DNA of 64,000 nt from an uncultured Paracoccaceae bacterium (GCA_947500135.1 CANMQX010000006.1:186001-250000), one strand, 5' to 3'. Shown: positions 45,920 through 55,043, numbered from the stretch's first letter. Numbers and translations are program-made. The notes: a model not told the origin generated them from the sequence alone.

Positions 45920-46795
45920 ATGCAAGACAGTGCCGTAACCGCCAAACCGAAACCTGCCCCGCGCCGCCGCAAGCCTGCCAGCCTGCCAAAACTGGCGCGC
46001 CGCCCTTATGAGGCTGAAAAGGCGCAATTGCAGGCCGAATTGTTGAAAGTACAGCTTTGGGCGCAAGAAACCGGCCAGCGGTTTGTGTTACTGTTCGAAG
46101 GCCGCGATGCGGCGGGCAAGGGTGGCACGATCAAGCGGTTTACCGAACACCTGAACCCCCGTGCGGCCCGGGTAGTTGCCCTCAACAAACCCACGGATGA
46201 AGAGCGCGGCCAGTGGTATTTCCAACGCTATGTCGATCATTTGCCCAGTTCGGGTGAAATGGTGCTGTATGACCGCAGTTGGTACAACCGTGCCGGTGTT
46301 GAACGTGTCATGGGGTTTTGTGAGCCTGCCGAATATCTGGAATTCATGCGCCAGACCCCGGAATTGGAGCGGATGCTGACCCGGTCGGGCATTCGGATGT
46401 ATAAATACTGGTTCTCGGTCACGCAGGAGGAACAAAAGCGCCGTTTTGACAGCCGCGCTACTGACCCGCTGAAGCAATGGAAGCTATCCCCTATCGACAA
46501 GGCCAGTCTGGATAAGTGGGACGACTATACCGAGGCCAAGGAGGCGATGTTTTTCTATACCGATACTGCCGACGCGCCGTGGACGGTGGTGAAATCGAAC
46601 GACAAGAAACGCGCCCGCCTGAATTGCATGCGTCATTTCCTGTCGACCCTCGACTATCCCGGCAAGGATCCTGAAATCGCTGCGGCCCCGGAGTCAGAGA
46701 TTGTCAGCAATGCCCAAAAGGTGATCCACCGCGCCGACCATATCCTTGGCACCGCCCTGCATCCTGACACGCGGCGCGTCAAACCGCAGGGCTGA
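45920..46795 (+). CDS. ppk2: polyphosphate kinase 2
   Basis: Uses polyphosphate to phosphorylate nucleotides (usually GDP or ADP), or the reverse. 291 residues from the ATG at 45920, preceded by GAGGGAGAG. Walker A is EGRDAAGKGG, the lid and Walker B are seen in YDRSWYNRAGVERVMGFC, and SDKxK-type contacts are in WKLSPIDKASLDKWDDYTEAK. The length matches the single-domain class I enzymes. A lysine-rich N terminus precedes the core. Confidence 0.95.
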   Translation: MQDSAVTAKPKPAPRRRKPASLPKLARRPYEAEKAQLQAELLKVQLWAQETGQRFVLLFEGRDAAGKGGTIKRFTEHLNPRAARVVALNKPTDEERGQWYFQRYVDHLPSSGEMVLYDRSWYNRAGVERVMGFCEPAEYLEFMRQTPELERMLTRSGIRMYKYWFSVTQEEQKRRFDSRATDPLKQWKLSPIDKASLDKWDDYTEAKEAMFFYTDTADAPWTVVKSNDKKRARLNCMRHFLSTLDYPGKDPEIAAAPESEIVSNAQKVIHRADHILGTALHPDTRRVKPQG

Positions 46796-46850
46796 TAAGC
46801 CCCAGGGGCAAACCCGATCTGATCGTCGATTTCAGTAACTGCGTGTCGCG

Positions 46851-47057
46851 TCAGGCCGGTGTCAGATTTTTCCCTGGCCCGTCCGGCGTGTTTGCCTTGC
46901 GGTCGCTGGCCCGTCGCCCGTGATTGGCAATCTCCCCATCACGGGGGTCGGTTCCGTTTGGTATCCCAAAGATCGGCAGGCCCTGATCGTCGCGCGCCAC
47001 GCCTGACATGCCAATGGCCCGCCAGTAATGGATTCGGTTAACTTTTGCCGTCCGCAT
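46851..47057 (-). CDS. small hypothetical protein
   Basis: A 68-residue charged soluble peptide from the ATG at 47057, which has GGAGA a good distance ahead (upstream frame to 47099 ignored). It contains RIHYWRAIGMSGVARDDQG. No recognised family. The ribosome site favours a real gene; the short length leaves doubt. Confidence 0.45.
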   Translation of the reverse strand: MRTAKVNRIHYWRAIGMSGVARDDQGLPIFGIPNGTDPRDGEIANHGRRASDRKANTPDGPGKNLTPA

Positions 47058-47128
47058 GCGATCTCTCCGGTGATGATGCGGCACTATAACACAAACCATC
47101 CTCGGCGTCGTTGCCTTAGATCAAATAT

Positions 47129-47659
47129 TTAATAATTGCTGGCGGTTCCCGTTCTGATTGCTGTCGCCAGCGACGCCTCTGCCCAGCTGCCCCGCCCCCC
47201 GCGCATCCGAATTTCAGTCAATTGCGCCTGCGCCAACCCCTTTTGCCCAGATGCCAGATGCCCCTGCCCCATATAGGACCGCGCCAACAGGTTGCCCGGA
47301 TCAACCGCCAATGCCGTTTGATAGTATTCCATCCCCAAATCGACCCGCCCCGCCTTGCGATGGGCGAACCCGTAATAGGTTAGCGCCAGCGATGCATCCG
47401 GGTTATCCAGCGTGTCCAGCACATCAAGCGCCGCGCTGTACTGCCCTGCATAGGCCAATTCCCGGATATCGTTCAGCCGCGCGTTGTCATCATTGCTGCT
47501 ATCCTCGGGTGTCATGCAGCTTTGCGTCGCCAGATCCCAGACCAGCCCTTCCGCACAAACTGTTGTGGTTTCGGAGGGTTTCGGCGGCGTCGGGTCAACG
47601 CCCCCCGCCGCATCGGCTGCAAAGGGGAATAGGGCAAGGGTCAGGGCGCGCAGGCGCAT
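47129..47659 (-). CDS. secreted TPR-type protein with Cys-Trp-Cys motif
   Basis: A 176-residue exported protein: signal peptide (about 1-17), then CAEGLVWDLATQSC (Cys35, Trp41, Cys48), then about three tetratricopeptide-like helical repeats (LNDIRELAYAGQYSAALDVLDTL; ALTYYGFAHRKAGRVDLGMEYYQTALAVDPGN; ARSYMGQGHLASGQKGLAQAQL). AGGAG precedes the ATG at 47659. TPRs imply protein binding in the periplasm. The Cys-Trp-Cys cap matches the small protein at 45539. Confidence 0.8.
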   Translation of the reverse strand: MRLRALTLALFPFAADAAGGVDPTPPKPSETTTVCAEGLVWDLATQSCMTPEDSSNDDNARLNDIRELAYAGQYSAALDVLDTLDNPDASLALTYYGFAHRKAGRVDLGMEYYQTALAVDPGNLLARSYMGQGHLASGQKGLAQAQLTEIRMRGGRGSWAEASLATAIRTGTASNY

Positions 47660-47728
47660 GGCGGTCTCCTTAATCTGTGACACGCCCTGACATAGCGCGT
47701 TTGGCCTGTCCGCAAAGGGCGCATCATT

Positions 47729-48088
47729 CTACCAGATCAGCCCCACCAAGACGCAAACCCAACCGACCCCGACCCCGATGGCCGTGACCGCGACGGCGGC
47801 AGAGCCTGCATCCTTGGCCTGTTTTGCCGCCGGTCGGTGTTCGGTGCTGATGTCGTCGACCACCCGTTCAATGGCCGTGTTCATGCATTCCGCCGCCATG
47901 ACCATGACCCCGCCCATCAGCAGGAACCCCCGTTCAGCCCCCGACAAAGGCAGCGCAAAGGCCAGGATACAAAAGACCACATTGGCCACGATCCACTGCG
48001 CCAGCGATCCTTCGGTTCGGGCCACATGCACGAACCCCTCCCATGACCAGATCGCCCGCTGCCTTACCCGCATAATTTGCTGCCACAT
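47729..48088 (-). CDS. dgkA: diacylglycerol kinase
   Basis: Small integral-membrane kinase that recycles diacylglycerol to phosphatidate. 119 residues with three transmembrane helices. The catalytic motif is AAECMNTAIERVVDD and the second is AKDAGSAAVAV, both characteristic of prokaryotic DgkA. Confidence 0.95.
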   Translation of the reverse strand: MWQQIMRVRQRAIWSWEGFVHVARTEGSLAQWIVANVVFCILAFALPLSGAERGFLLMGGVMVMAAECMNTAIERVVDDISTEHRPAAKQAKDAGSAAVAVTAIGVGVGWVCVLVGLIW

Positions 48089-48233
48089 GGGAGGATCCTC
48101 TTACCGTCACTGAATTTTGACCAAACTGGGCGATCCTGATCGCAATGCCAAGTCTGTGATGTGACCCCACGGAACAATTGACCGGTGCGGTGTGGCCCAT
48201 AGGCTTGGGTTTGTGAGTGAACGAGGAATTGTG

Positions 48234-48872
48234 ATGTACCCGACCTATGCCCGATCAGAACGTATTGCTGATGGGACGATGCATGCCATTGGTGTGATCG
48301 GGGCGATCTGCGGGGCGACGGTTTTGATCATATGGGCCACGGGGATGACAAGTGCAGGCTATATCGCGGCTATCGCCATCTATGGCGCCACCCTGATCGC
48401 CACTTTCACGGCCTCCGCCATGTATCACATGACCCCATGGGAAAGCCTGCGACCCGCCTTGCGCCGGGTGGATCATGCCGCGATTTACCTTAAGATTGCA
48501 GGAACTTACACACCTCTTGTCGTCATGATTGGTACATGGTTTGCCTATGTCGTGCTGGCCATTGTTTGGACGCTGGCAGTCATCGGGATGGTACTGAAAC
48601 TGTTTTTCTGGCGCACGCCGGGGCGGTTCAGCCCTGCGCTATACCTGATCATGGGCTGGCTCAGCCTCGGTTTGATCTGGTCGCTTTGGCCAATTATGCC
48701 GGGAATTGGGATGGCGCTGATCTGCGCGGGCGGGCTGATTTATACATCTGGCGTGGTCTTTTATGCGGCTGAGAATACCAAGTTTTCGGTCGCGATCTGG
48801 CATGGTTTTGTGGTTGTCGCCTCAGCCTGCTTTTTTGCGGCCATCGCCCTGGGCGCGGCAAGCATCACCTAA
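48234..48872 (+). CDS. hemolysin III family / PAQR-like membrane protein
   Basis: A 212-residue protein with seven hydrophobic segments and the family's conserved ends: RIADGTMHAIGVIGA at the N terminus, SAMYHMTPWESLRPALRRVDHAAIYLKIAGTYTP in the middle and a late His in IWHGFVVVAS. These His/Asp/Ser sites match the metal site of PAQR-type proteins. A toxin role is not established for the family. The ATG at 48234 follows GAGGA. It overlaps the convergent GFA gene by four bases. Confidence 0.9.
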   Translation: MYPTYARSERIADGTMHAIGVIGAICGATVLIIWATGMTSAGYIAAIAIYGATLIATFTASAMYHMTPWESLRPALRRVDHAAIYLKIAGTYTPLVVMIGTWFAYVVLAIVWTLAVIGMVLKLFFWRTPGRFSPALYLIMGWLSLGLIWSLWPIMPGIGMALICAGGLIYTSGVVFYAAENTKFSVAIWHGFVVVASACFFAAIALGAASIT

Positions 48873-49225
48873 TCCAGAAAGGTCCACGTGTCGGCGCCGT
48901 CGAAATGGCGGACCGGGATTTTTGCGACCACATCGGGATCGGCAAGCCGCAGATTGACGGCCATATAGGGATCATCCCCTTCGGGTTTCAGGTTTTCCCA
49001 ATGGGTGGTGCAGCCACAATTTTTGCACCGGTGAAAGGCCAGCAACTTGTCACCATAAGCGTAGTGATCTGTTGTCCCTGTCACCGTAATCTCATTAATG
49101 GGGGCATAGATCCACAAGGCCGATAACCGGCGGCAGACCGAACAATTGCATGATGTCGTCTTGCTCGGCTCATGCCGGAACTCATAGCTGACTGCGCCGC
49201 AATGGCAGGTGCCCGTGATCGCCAT
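48869..49225 (-). CDS. GFA family zinc protein
   Basis: A 118-residue protein of the glutathione-dependent formaldehyde-activating (Gfa) family. Zinc-binding cysteines are seen in GTCHCGAVSYEF, CNCSVCRR and CKNCGC. The family name comes from one enzyme that helps formaldehyde bind glutathione; most members are not tested. No neighbour here belongs to formaldehyde metabolism. Confidence 0.9.
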   Translation of the reverse strand: MAITGTCHCGAVSYEFRHEPSKTTSCNCSVCRRLSALWIYAPINEITVTGTTDHYAYGDKLLAFHRCKNCGCTTHWENLKPEGDDPYMAVNLRLADPDVVAKIPVRHFDGADTWTFLD

Positions 49226-49457
49226 TTAAGATATTTCCCACTTTTGTTTCAGGCAGATGATAAGGCGCGACATACCGGCAAACAACACTTGGAAAGCCGC
49301 TGACGCATCCCTGCTGACACGGAAACTGACGCTGGGGTAAGGAATGCCTGACCTGACACTGTGCGCTGCGACACATACGGTAAGGATGTTAGCGATTATG
49401 AGTATGCCAGGGCGTGTGTTTTGGCCCGGCACAAGTTTTTAAGTACGAGTGCATTTT

Positions 49458-49835
49458 ATGAGTGTCTATTTTCAAACCCTTCCACCGGGTCTGTTCGACG
49501 CGATTGGGGTGGCCGGTTTTGGGCTTTACGTCCTGAACTACACCCTGCTTACCGTAAGACGGGTTCGGTCGGATCACATCGCATATTTTGCGATAAATGG
49601 TGCCGCGGCCAGTATGGTATTGGTTGGACTTATGTCCTCGTTCAACCTTGCATCGGCCATGATCCAGATTTTTTGGATCGGCATCTCGGCTATTGCCATT
49701 TTCATCCGCCTGCGTCGTCCCACGCAGGCGGATGTCCTTTTTAATGCCGATCAACTGGGCCGCGCTGTCCCCATGACAGGGATCCAGATCTCGACCGTTC
49801 CGCGTCCGGTTTCCACATCAAACCGCTGGTCATAG
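49458..49835 (+). CDS. CBU_0592-like small membrane protein
   Basis: Three hydrophobic segments (FDAIGVAGFGLYVLNYTLL; AYFAINGAAASMVLVGLM; MIQIFWIGISAIAIFI) in about the first 90 residues match the CBU_0592 domain family. The ATG at 49458 is the better of two starts. The last 30 or so residues run into the convergent AraC gene and are not membrane-like, so the true protein may have a poorly conserved tail. Function unknown. Confidence 0.65.
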   Translation: MSVYFQTLPPGLFDAIGVAGFGLYVLNYTLLTVRRVRSDHIAYFAINGAAASMVLVGLMSSFNLASAMIQIFWIGISAIAIFIRLRRPTQADVLFNADQLGRAVPMTGIQISTVPRPVSTSNRWS

Positions 49836-50596
49836 CGTTCAAAATCCGGGGCGGGCCGAAGCGACAGCCCGCTTTCCGGCAAGGCCTTGTTCCAGATCGC
49901 ATGAACCGTCTTTGGCATATCCGCGACATGACCGACATGCTGAAACACAGCATATTGGCCTGCGGGAATTTGAACCTCATCCATGCCTTTGGGCACTGAT
50001 TGATCCCGATCCGCCTGCATCCCGGCAACATAACGAAACCGGCCCGCGCCATCAGCGTCACAGCACACACCAAATGCCGGGCCGGGTGCTGCTGCCACTT
50101 CATCCTCGCGGGCATTGAATTGCTGCCAAAGACCGGGAATGGCCGATGTATCCTCGAACGTGCATTGGGCACTGACCCCGATAACACGCATCGCGTCCAT
50201 GTTGGCCAGTTTCGGCGGCGATACGTCAACAAACGCTGTATTATCCATCTTCAAAGGCTCCATCAATTGCAGGTTTTCGGTGGACCGCACCTTGCGCACA
50301 TCCCGAGGGTTCACCCCGAAATAGCTGACAAAAGCACGGGTAAACGCCGCGTGAGAGCCGTATTGCAGATCAAGCGCGATCTGCAGCACGTCGCGGTCCC
50401 CTTGCGCCAGCAACCCCGCTGCATGTGACAGGCGTCGCGCGCGCAGATATGTCATCGGGGCGTGGCCCGTCGCCATGCGAAACACCCGTGCCATATGAAA
50501 TGGGCTGACGGCACAACGATCCGCCAGATCATCCAGCGATGTGGGCCGTTGCAACTGCATCTCGACCTGCCAGATGATCTTGGCAATTAGTGACAT
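49751..50596 (-). CDS. AraC-type regulator with GyrI-like effector domain
   Basis: 281 residues from the ATG at 50596 (AGGGAG ahead). The N-terminal AraC helix-turn-helix pair is seen as SLDDLADRCAVSPFHMARVFRMATGHAPMTYLRARRL and ALDLQYGSHAAFTRAFVSYFGVNPRDVR. The C-terminal half (about 130-281) is a GyrI/Rob-like small-molecule-binding domain (YVAGMQADRD, IPAGQYAVFQHVG, EIWIPV). The architecture is that of Rob-type drug-responsive activators. The ligand is unknown. Confidence 0.9.
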   Translation of the reverse strand: MSLIAKIIWQVEMQLQRPTSLDDLADRCAVSPFHMARVFRMATGHAPMTYLRARRLSHAAGLLAQGDRDVLQIALDLQYGSHAAFTRAFVSYFGVNPRDVRKVRSTENLQLMEPLKMDNTAFVDVSPPKLANMDAMRVIGVSAQCTFEDTSAIPGLWQQFNAREDEVAAAPGPAFGVCCDADGAGRFRYVAGMQADRDQSVPKGMDEVQIPAGQYAVFQHVGHVADMPKTVHAIWNKALPESGLSLRPAPDFERYDQRFDVETGRGTVEIWIPVMGTARPS

Positions 50597-50673
50597 TCGT
50601 GCTCCCTGTTTTGCGTTTACAGGGGCGACCATGCCGGATCAGTCAAACATGCGCTTGACCGGGCTTGCTGTTT

Positions 50674-51378
50674 TCACAGGCTGGCCGCCACCCGTTGCAC
50701 TGTCCGCAGCCGATCCGCATTGGCCGGGTGGGTGCCCAGAAACTTGTTGCCCGGATCGGGGATTCGGAAAAAGAACTCCGCCCCTTTCAACGGGCTATAT
50801 CCTGCTGCTGCGGTGATCCGTGTGCCCAGCGCATCGGCCTCAAGCTCGAACTCCTTGGAATAGCTGCGCGCGCCGACACTGGCCCCGATCTGCTGCGCCG
50901 TCTCCACCGAGTTGGGCGCACCCAAGGCCCCTGCAAGTTGCCCAAACACCAAGGCGCCTACCGTCGCATTGCGTTGCTGCCGGGCGATATGGCCGCGAAT
51001 ATGGTGTGCGGCCTCATGCGACATGACAAATGCCAGCTCATCGCGGTTACGCGCCTCGGCAATCAGTGGAACGGTAAAGGCGATGATCGGACGCCCGTTG
51101 CGATCCAGCGTTTGATAGGCATTGGCGGGCTGGCCGGGCCGATCATCAATGACAATACGAAAATCGCAATTCAGGTCACGTGTCCGCTGCCGACAAACCC
51201 GTTCCGCCACAGGCTCCACCCGGTCAACAACAGCAGAAAAGTTCCGCAATGCCGCCCGTGTCGACAACTTTGGCCCGACAGGTGCCTGTTGCACAGCAGG
51301 TGCGGATCGCGGTGCATCCTCGACAACGGGTTCGCAGGCCGCCAGCGCTACGATCAGGGCAATCGGTAAAAAACGCAT
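50674..51378 (-). CDS. M48-family metalloprotease, lipoprotein
   Basis: A 234-residue protein with a lipobox (LAAC, Cys15), so probably anchored in the periplasm. The zinc site is H121-E122-x-x-H125 (HEAAHH) with the third ligand Glu180 in ELEADALG. It is active-looking, unlike the degenerate M48-like protein at 23468. Resembles the LoiP/BepA group of outer-membrane quality-control proteases. Confidence 0.9.
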   Translation of the reverse strand: MRFLPIALIVALAACEPVVEDAPRSAPAVQQAPVGPKLSTRAALRNFSAVVDRVEPVAERVCRQRTRDLNCDFRIVIDDRPGQPANAYQTLDRNGRPIIAFTVPLIAEARNRDELAFVMSHEAAHHIRGHIARQQRNATVGALVFGQLAGALGAPNSVETAQQIGASVGARSYSKEFELEADALGTRITAAAGYSPLKGAEFFFRIPDPGNKFLGTHPANADRLRTVQRVAASL

Positions 51379-51490
51379 TCTTGTCTCCCAAATCCTGGTT
51401 CAGGGCAGAATATCACGTCGCCCCCCGACGACCAGTCCCCAAAATGCGATGTCACTTGCATCGGCCTGCCCTGTTGCTAGGGTCGCCCAT

Positions 51491-51724
51491 ATGTTTACCA
51501 TTGAACATGAATATGACGCGACGGTTGTCACCCTTGTGGATGAAGGCAAGGCGCCTTTGCTGGACGACGTGATCATCAACGCATTTGACGATTGTATCAC
51601 CGTATCGCAGGTCGATCCGCGCACCGATATGATGGTACAGGTCACCCTGTCGATGAGCCAGCTGCGCGATTTGCAAGCCGCCCTAGACCTGCCTGAAGGC
51701 ATTTACCAGTTGAAGAAAGGCTAG
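51491..51724 (+). CDS. small conserved hypothetical protein
   Basis: A 77-residue acidic protein from the ATG at 51491 (the frame continues upstream without conservation). Alternating strands (TIEHEYDATVVTLVDEG; DDCITVSQVDPRTDMMVQVTLSMSQL) suggest a compact alpha/beta fold. It ends three bases before the deacetylase ATG and is surely co-transcribed with it. No family recognised. Confidence 0.7.
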   Translation: MFTIEHEYDATVVTLVDEGKAPLLDDVIINAFDDCITVSQVDPRTDMMVQVTLSMSQLRDLQAALDLPEGIYQLKKG

Positions 51725-51727
51725 CCC

Positions 51728-52831
51728 ATGACCACAGGGTTCTTCTGGGATGAACGCTGTTTTTGGCATGGCGGCGGGAATTACGCTGGGATGCTGCCTG
51801 TTGGTGGGCTAGTGCAACCCTTGGATGGAGGCCTGCCCGAAAACCCCGAAACCAAACGCCGGTTGAAAAACCTGATCGAGGTGACCGGCCTTGCCCGGGA
51901 ACTGGACCTGCGCGGCGCGGATATGGCGACCCGTAACGATCTGCTGCGCGTCCACCCGGCGCATTATCTGGATAAATTCAAATCCCTGTCGGATGCAGGC
52001 GGGGGTGAGCTTGGGCGTCGCACCCCCTTTGGTCCCGGCGGGTACGAGATTGCAACCCTGTCCGCCGGCCTGGCCAAGGCCGGTTTGGCGGCTGTCTTAA
52101 AGGGCGAAGCGGCAAATGCCTACGCCCTGTCCCGCCCGCCCGGCCATCATTGCCTGCCGGACTATCCCAACGGGTTCTGCCTGCTGAACAATATCGGCAT
52201 CGCGATCGAGGCGGCGCGGGACGCGGGCCTGGCCCGGCGTTTCGCCGTGTTGGATTGGGATGTGCATCACGGCAATGGGACAGAGGCGGTGTTTTATGAC
52301 CGCGACGATGTGCTGACCGTGTCGATCCACCAGGATCGCAACTATCCGATGGACACCGGCGGTTTTGCGGATCGCGGGCGCGGGGCCGGTTTGGGCTACA
52401 ACCTCAACATCCCCCTGCCCCCCGGCACCGGCCATAAGGGCTATTTGGCGGCGATGGAACGGCTTGCCCTGCCAGCGATCCGCAATTTTGCGCCGGACGT
52501 GCTGATTATCGCCTGCGGCTATGATGCGGGTGCCAATGACCCACTGGGCCGCATGCTGGCCACGGCAGATACGTTTGGGCAGATGACAATGCAGGTGATG
52601 GATTTGGCAGGCGACATCTGTGACGGCAGATTATTGATGGTGCATGAGGGCGGCTATTCCGAAACCTACGTGCCCTTCTGCGCCCATAAAGTGCTGGAAG
52701 TCATGTCCGGCAGCCAGATCAGCGCCCCGGACCCGTTTGGCGACGTCTTTCCACTACGACAGCCAGATGCGGGTTTTGACGCCTATCTGGATGGAGTGAT
52801 CGGGGTGATGGAAAAGGCGCTGAAGGCATAG
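51728..52831 (+). CDS. histone-deacetylase-family zinc amidohydrolase
   Basis: A 367-residue cytosolic deacetylase of the class II HDAC / acetylpolyamine amidohydrolase superfamily. Active-site motifs are SRPPGHHCLPD, DWDVHHGNGTEAVFYD and GYDAGANDPLGRM, giving a complete zinc site. Substrates of bacterial members include acetylpolyamines and acetylated small molecules. A link to the polyamine importer at the other end of the window is possible but is inference. Confidence 0.92.
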   Translation: MTTGFFWDERCFWHGGGNYAGMLPVGGLVQPLDGGLPENPETKRRLKNLIEVTGLARELDLRGADMATRNDLLRVHPAHYLDKFKSLSDAGGGELGRRTPFGPGGYEIATLSAGLAKAGLAAVLKGEAANAYALSRPPGHHCLPDYPNGFCLLNNIGIAIEAARDAGLARRFAVLDWDVHHGNGTEAVFYDRDDVLTVSIHQDRNYPMDTGGFADRGRGAGLGYNLNIPLPPGTGHKGYLAAMERLALPAIRNFAPDVLIIACGYDAGANDPLGRMLATADTFGQMTMQVMDLAGDICDGRLLMVHEGGYSETYVPFCAHKVLEVMSGSQISAPDPFGDVFPLRQPDAGFDAYLDGVIGVMEKALKA

Positions 52832-52834
52832 AAA

Positions 52835-52864
52835 AGCCCGCCCGGCGTATCGGCAGGGCGGGCT
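52835..52864. terminator. bidirectional hairpin between convergent genes
   Basis: Nine-base stem AGCCCGCCC / GGGCGGGCT (52835-52843 with 52856-52864), 12-base loop, between the deacetylase and CarD genes. The flanks are only weakly A/T-rich, so efficiency is uncertain. Confidence 0.7.
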
Positions 52865-52880
52865 ATATCCTTGCGTTTGA

Positions 52881-53387
52881 TCAGGCTGCGCGGCTGACCA
52901 GAACTGAATCGATCTCGGCGGCGGCGGCGTTTTCGTCATTGCCAGCAACGGCGGCAATCTCACGGGTCAGACGTTCCAATGCAGCTTCATAAAGCTGACG
53001 CTCTGAATAGCTTTGTTCGCGTTGGTCGTCCTGACGGTGCAGGTCACGAACCACTTCGGCGATGGCAATCAAATCACCAGAGTTGATCTTTTGCTCATAT
53101 TCCTGCGCACGGCGGGACCACATGGCTTTCTTCACCTTGGCCTTGCCGCGCAGGGTTTTCATCGCATGGGACACCACATCAGGGGTCGCGAGGGCACGCA
53201 TGCCCACTTCGGTCGCCTTATGGGTCGGGACACGCAGGGTCATCTTGTCCTTTTCAAAGGCGATGACAAACATTTCCAATTCGAAACCGGCAACTTCCTG
53301 GGTTTCGACAGACACAATCTTCCCCACGCCATGGGCGGGATAGACAACAAACTGCTCGGGGCTGAATTCGTTTTTTTTCTTACTCAT
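52881..53387 (-). CDS. carD: CarD family RNA polymerase-binding transcriptional regulator
   Basis: 168 residues from the ATG at 53387; the open extension to 53462 is leader. The N-terminal Tudor-like CarD/CdnL domain binds the polymerase beta subunit (QFVVYPAHGVGKIVSVETQEVAGFELEMFVI), and the helical C-terminal half contacts promoter DNA (RGKAKVKKAMWSRRAQEYEQKINSGD). It stabilises open complexes, notably at rRNA promoters. The fdxA-carD order is common in alphaproteobacteria. Confidence 0.94.
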   Translation of the reverse strand: MSKKKNEFSPEQFVVYPAHGVGKIVSVETQEVAGFELEMFVIAFEKDKMTLRVPTHKATEVGMRALATPDVVSHAMKTLRGKAKVKKAMWSRRAQEYEQKINSGDLIAIAEVVRDLHRQDDQREQSYSERQLYEAALERLTREIAAVAGNDENAAAAEIDSVLVSRAA

Positions 53388-53515
53388 GATCGTCCTTTCC
53401 TGACAATCCCATACCTGCAAGCGACAAAAAACCGGCGGCGACATAACATCACCGTCGGGCATATCTTTGCATTGTACAGATCAACTTGTTCGCAACATTG
53501 ATACCAGCATACCAC

Positions 53516-53537
53516 AAAAAAGCGCTTTCCGAAAGCG
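53516..53537 (-). terminator. intrinsic terminator between fdxA and carD
   Basis: Stem CGCTTT / AAAGCG (53523-53528 with 53532-53537) with a three-base loop. On the minus strand it is followed after one base by six T residues (53516-53521). It lies downstream of fdxA and upstream of the carD start. Confidence 0.8.
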
Positions 53538-53588
53538 GGGCGTTGCGTCAATAAAATAAGGCTTTTGGGCGCCATCGAAGGCGTCGAA

Positions 53589-53924
53589 TCAACCGCCCTC
53601 GCCCGCGGCTTCCGAAAACAGTTCCATCTTGCCTTCCTTGCCGTCCATTTCGTCGGCAGTGGGCAACGGATCCTTCTTGGTGATGATCACTGGCCACATC
53701 TCGGAATATTTGCGATTGAACTCGACCCATTTTTCCATGTCCGGCTCCGTATCCGGGCGGATCGCATCGGCAGGGCATTCGGGTTCGCACACCCCACAAT
53801 CGATACATTCGTCAGGATGGATCACCAGCATATTTTCACCCTCGTAAAAACAATCTACGGGGCATACCTCGACGCAGTCGGTGTATTTGCAGGCGATACA
53901 GTTGTCATTGACGATGTAGGTCAT
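53589..53924 (-). CDS. fdxA: 7Fe ferredoxin FdxA
   Basis: A 111-residue electron carrier with one 3Fe-4S and one 4Fe-4S cluster. Cys9, Cys17, Cys21 in the first half and Cys40, Cys43, Cys46, Cys50 in the second supply the ligands, within CPVDCFYEG and [12 protein letters not shown]. The C-terminal extension is typical of the Azotobacter-type ferredoxin I. Confidence 0.96.
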   Translation of the reverse strand: MTYIVNDNCIACKYTDCVEVCPVDCFYEGENMLVIHPDECIDCGVCEPECPADAIRPDTEPDMEKWVEFNRKYSEMWPVIITKKDPLPTADEMDGKEGKMELFSEAAGEGG

Positions 53925-54014
53925 TTGGTCATCCGGTTAACTAACGGGCGTTAGCTATGACAGACCGCGAGGGCATTCAAGAACGAAAGGGTCACAGTAA
54001 CGTAAGTGCCGCAG

Positions 54015-55043
54015 CTAAAGTGCACGCACCGATGCACGGCGCACGATGCTGGCTTTCAGGTTCTGCGACACGCCTTTGCGCTTCTCTTCAATCATCCCCA
54101 CCAGTTCCTGTGCCGCCATCTGTCCCATGGCCCTATGTGGCACATGCATGGTGGTCAATTCGGGGCGCACAACCTGGGCCAGTTCGATGTCATCAAATCC
54201 GGTGATCGACACATCATCGGGCACGTTCATGTTCAACTGTTCTGCCCCGCGGATCGCACCAGCGGCCAGAACATCGTTGCCGCACAACACGATGCTGGGC
54301 TTTGTTCCGCGCGCAATCAGCTCCACAAACGCCGCCTGCCCGTCAGCAATGTTGTAAGGCACTTCAATCGGGTCAAGCGATGCAGGATCAAGACCTTGTG
54401 CCGCCATTGCATCGCGGACACCCGCAATACGCAACCGGGCGCGGTCATTCTGTTCGCTCACGCCAGAAATCATAGCAAGACGCCGATGCCCCATCTTGAT
54501 GACATCCTCGGTCAGCGCCTGCATCGCCGCCCGGTTGTCAAACCCGATACAGGGGGCATGCGCGGTCGTATCATAGGACCACGCCACCAGAACCGGCACA
54601 TGCTGTCGGTCAAGATAGTCGTAAATCGCCTGATCACGGTCATGCCCGATCAGCAGAAGCCCATCAGCACCGCGCGCAACAAGGTTTCTGATCTGTTCTT
54701 CTTCGACCTTTGATTTATAGGCCGAACTGGACACAAGCAGCGTATAACCCCGCCTGTGCAACTCTTCCTGAAAGGCTTGCAAGCCACGCGCAAAGATCGC
54801 GTTTTCCATGGTCGGAATGATCGCACCAATGGTAAATGTTCGCTTTGCGGCCATGAAACGGGCAGCAAAATTGGGGGTGTATCCCAAGGCTTCAATCGCC
54901 GCCTGCACACGTTCGCGAGTCTTGACCGTCACCAAATCGGGATCATTGATAACCCGGGACACCGTCGCGGTTGAAACTCCCGCCTCGCGGGCAACATCGT
55001 CAATCGTGGGCGCGGCTGTCGTATCAGGCATGGCTTTTTCCAT
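54015..55043 (-). CDS. LacI family transcriptional regulator of the DHPS cluster
   Basis: 342 residues. The helix-turn-helix is at about 14-38 (IDDVAREAGVSTATVSRVIND), followed by the hinge and a periplasmic-binding-protein-like effector domain (FTIGAIIPTMENAIFARGLQ; GADGLLLIGHD; LCGNDVLAAGAI). It is divergent from the sulfonate-uptake genes, with a LacI-type dyad (55135-55150) between. It probably represses them until a pathway compound binds. Two ATGs (55043, 55031) are possible. Confidence 0.9.
   Translation of the reverse strand: MEKAMPDTTAAPTIDDVAREAGVSTATVSRVINDPDLVTVKTRERVQAAIEALGYTPNFAARFMAAKRTFTIGAIIPTMENAIFARGLQAFQEELHRRGYTLLVSSSAYKSKVEEEQIRNLVARGADGLLLIGHDRDQAIYDYLDRQHVPVLVAWSYDTTAHAPCIGFDNRAAMQALTEDVIKMGHRRLAMISGVSEQNDRARLRIAGVRDAMAAQGLDPASLDPIEVPYNIADGQAAFVELIARGTKPSIVLCGNDVLAAGAIRGAEQLNMNVPDDVSITGFDDIELAQVVRPELTTMHVPHRAMGQMAAQELVGMIEEKRKGVSQNLKASIVRRASVRAL

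Noticed and set aside
49226..49448. minus-strand frame between the GFA gene and the small membrane protein
   Set aside because: No ribosome site, odd composition and no family signal; treated as intergenic promoter space.
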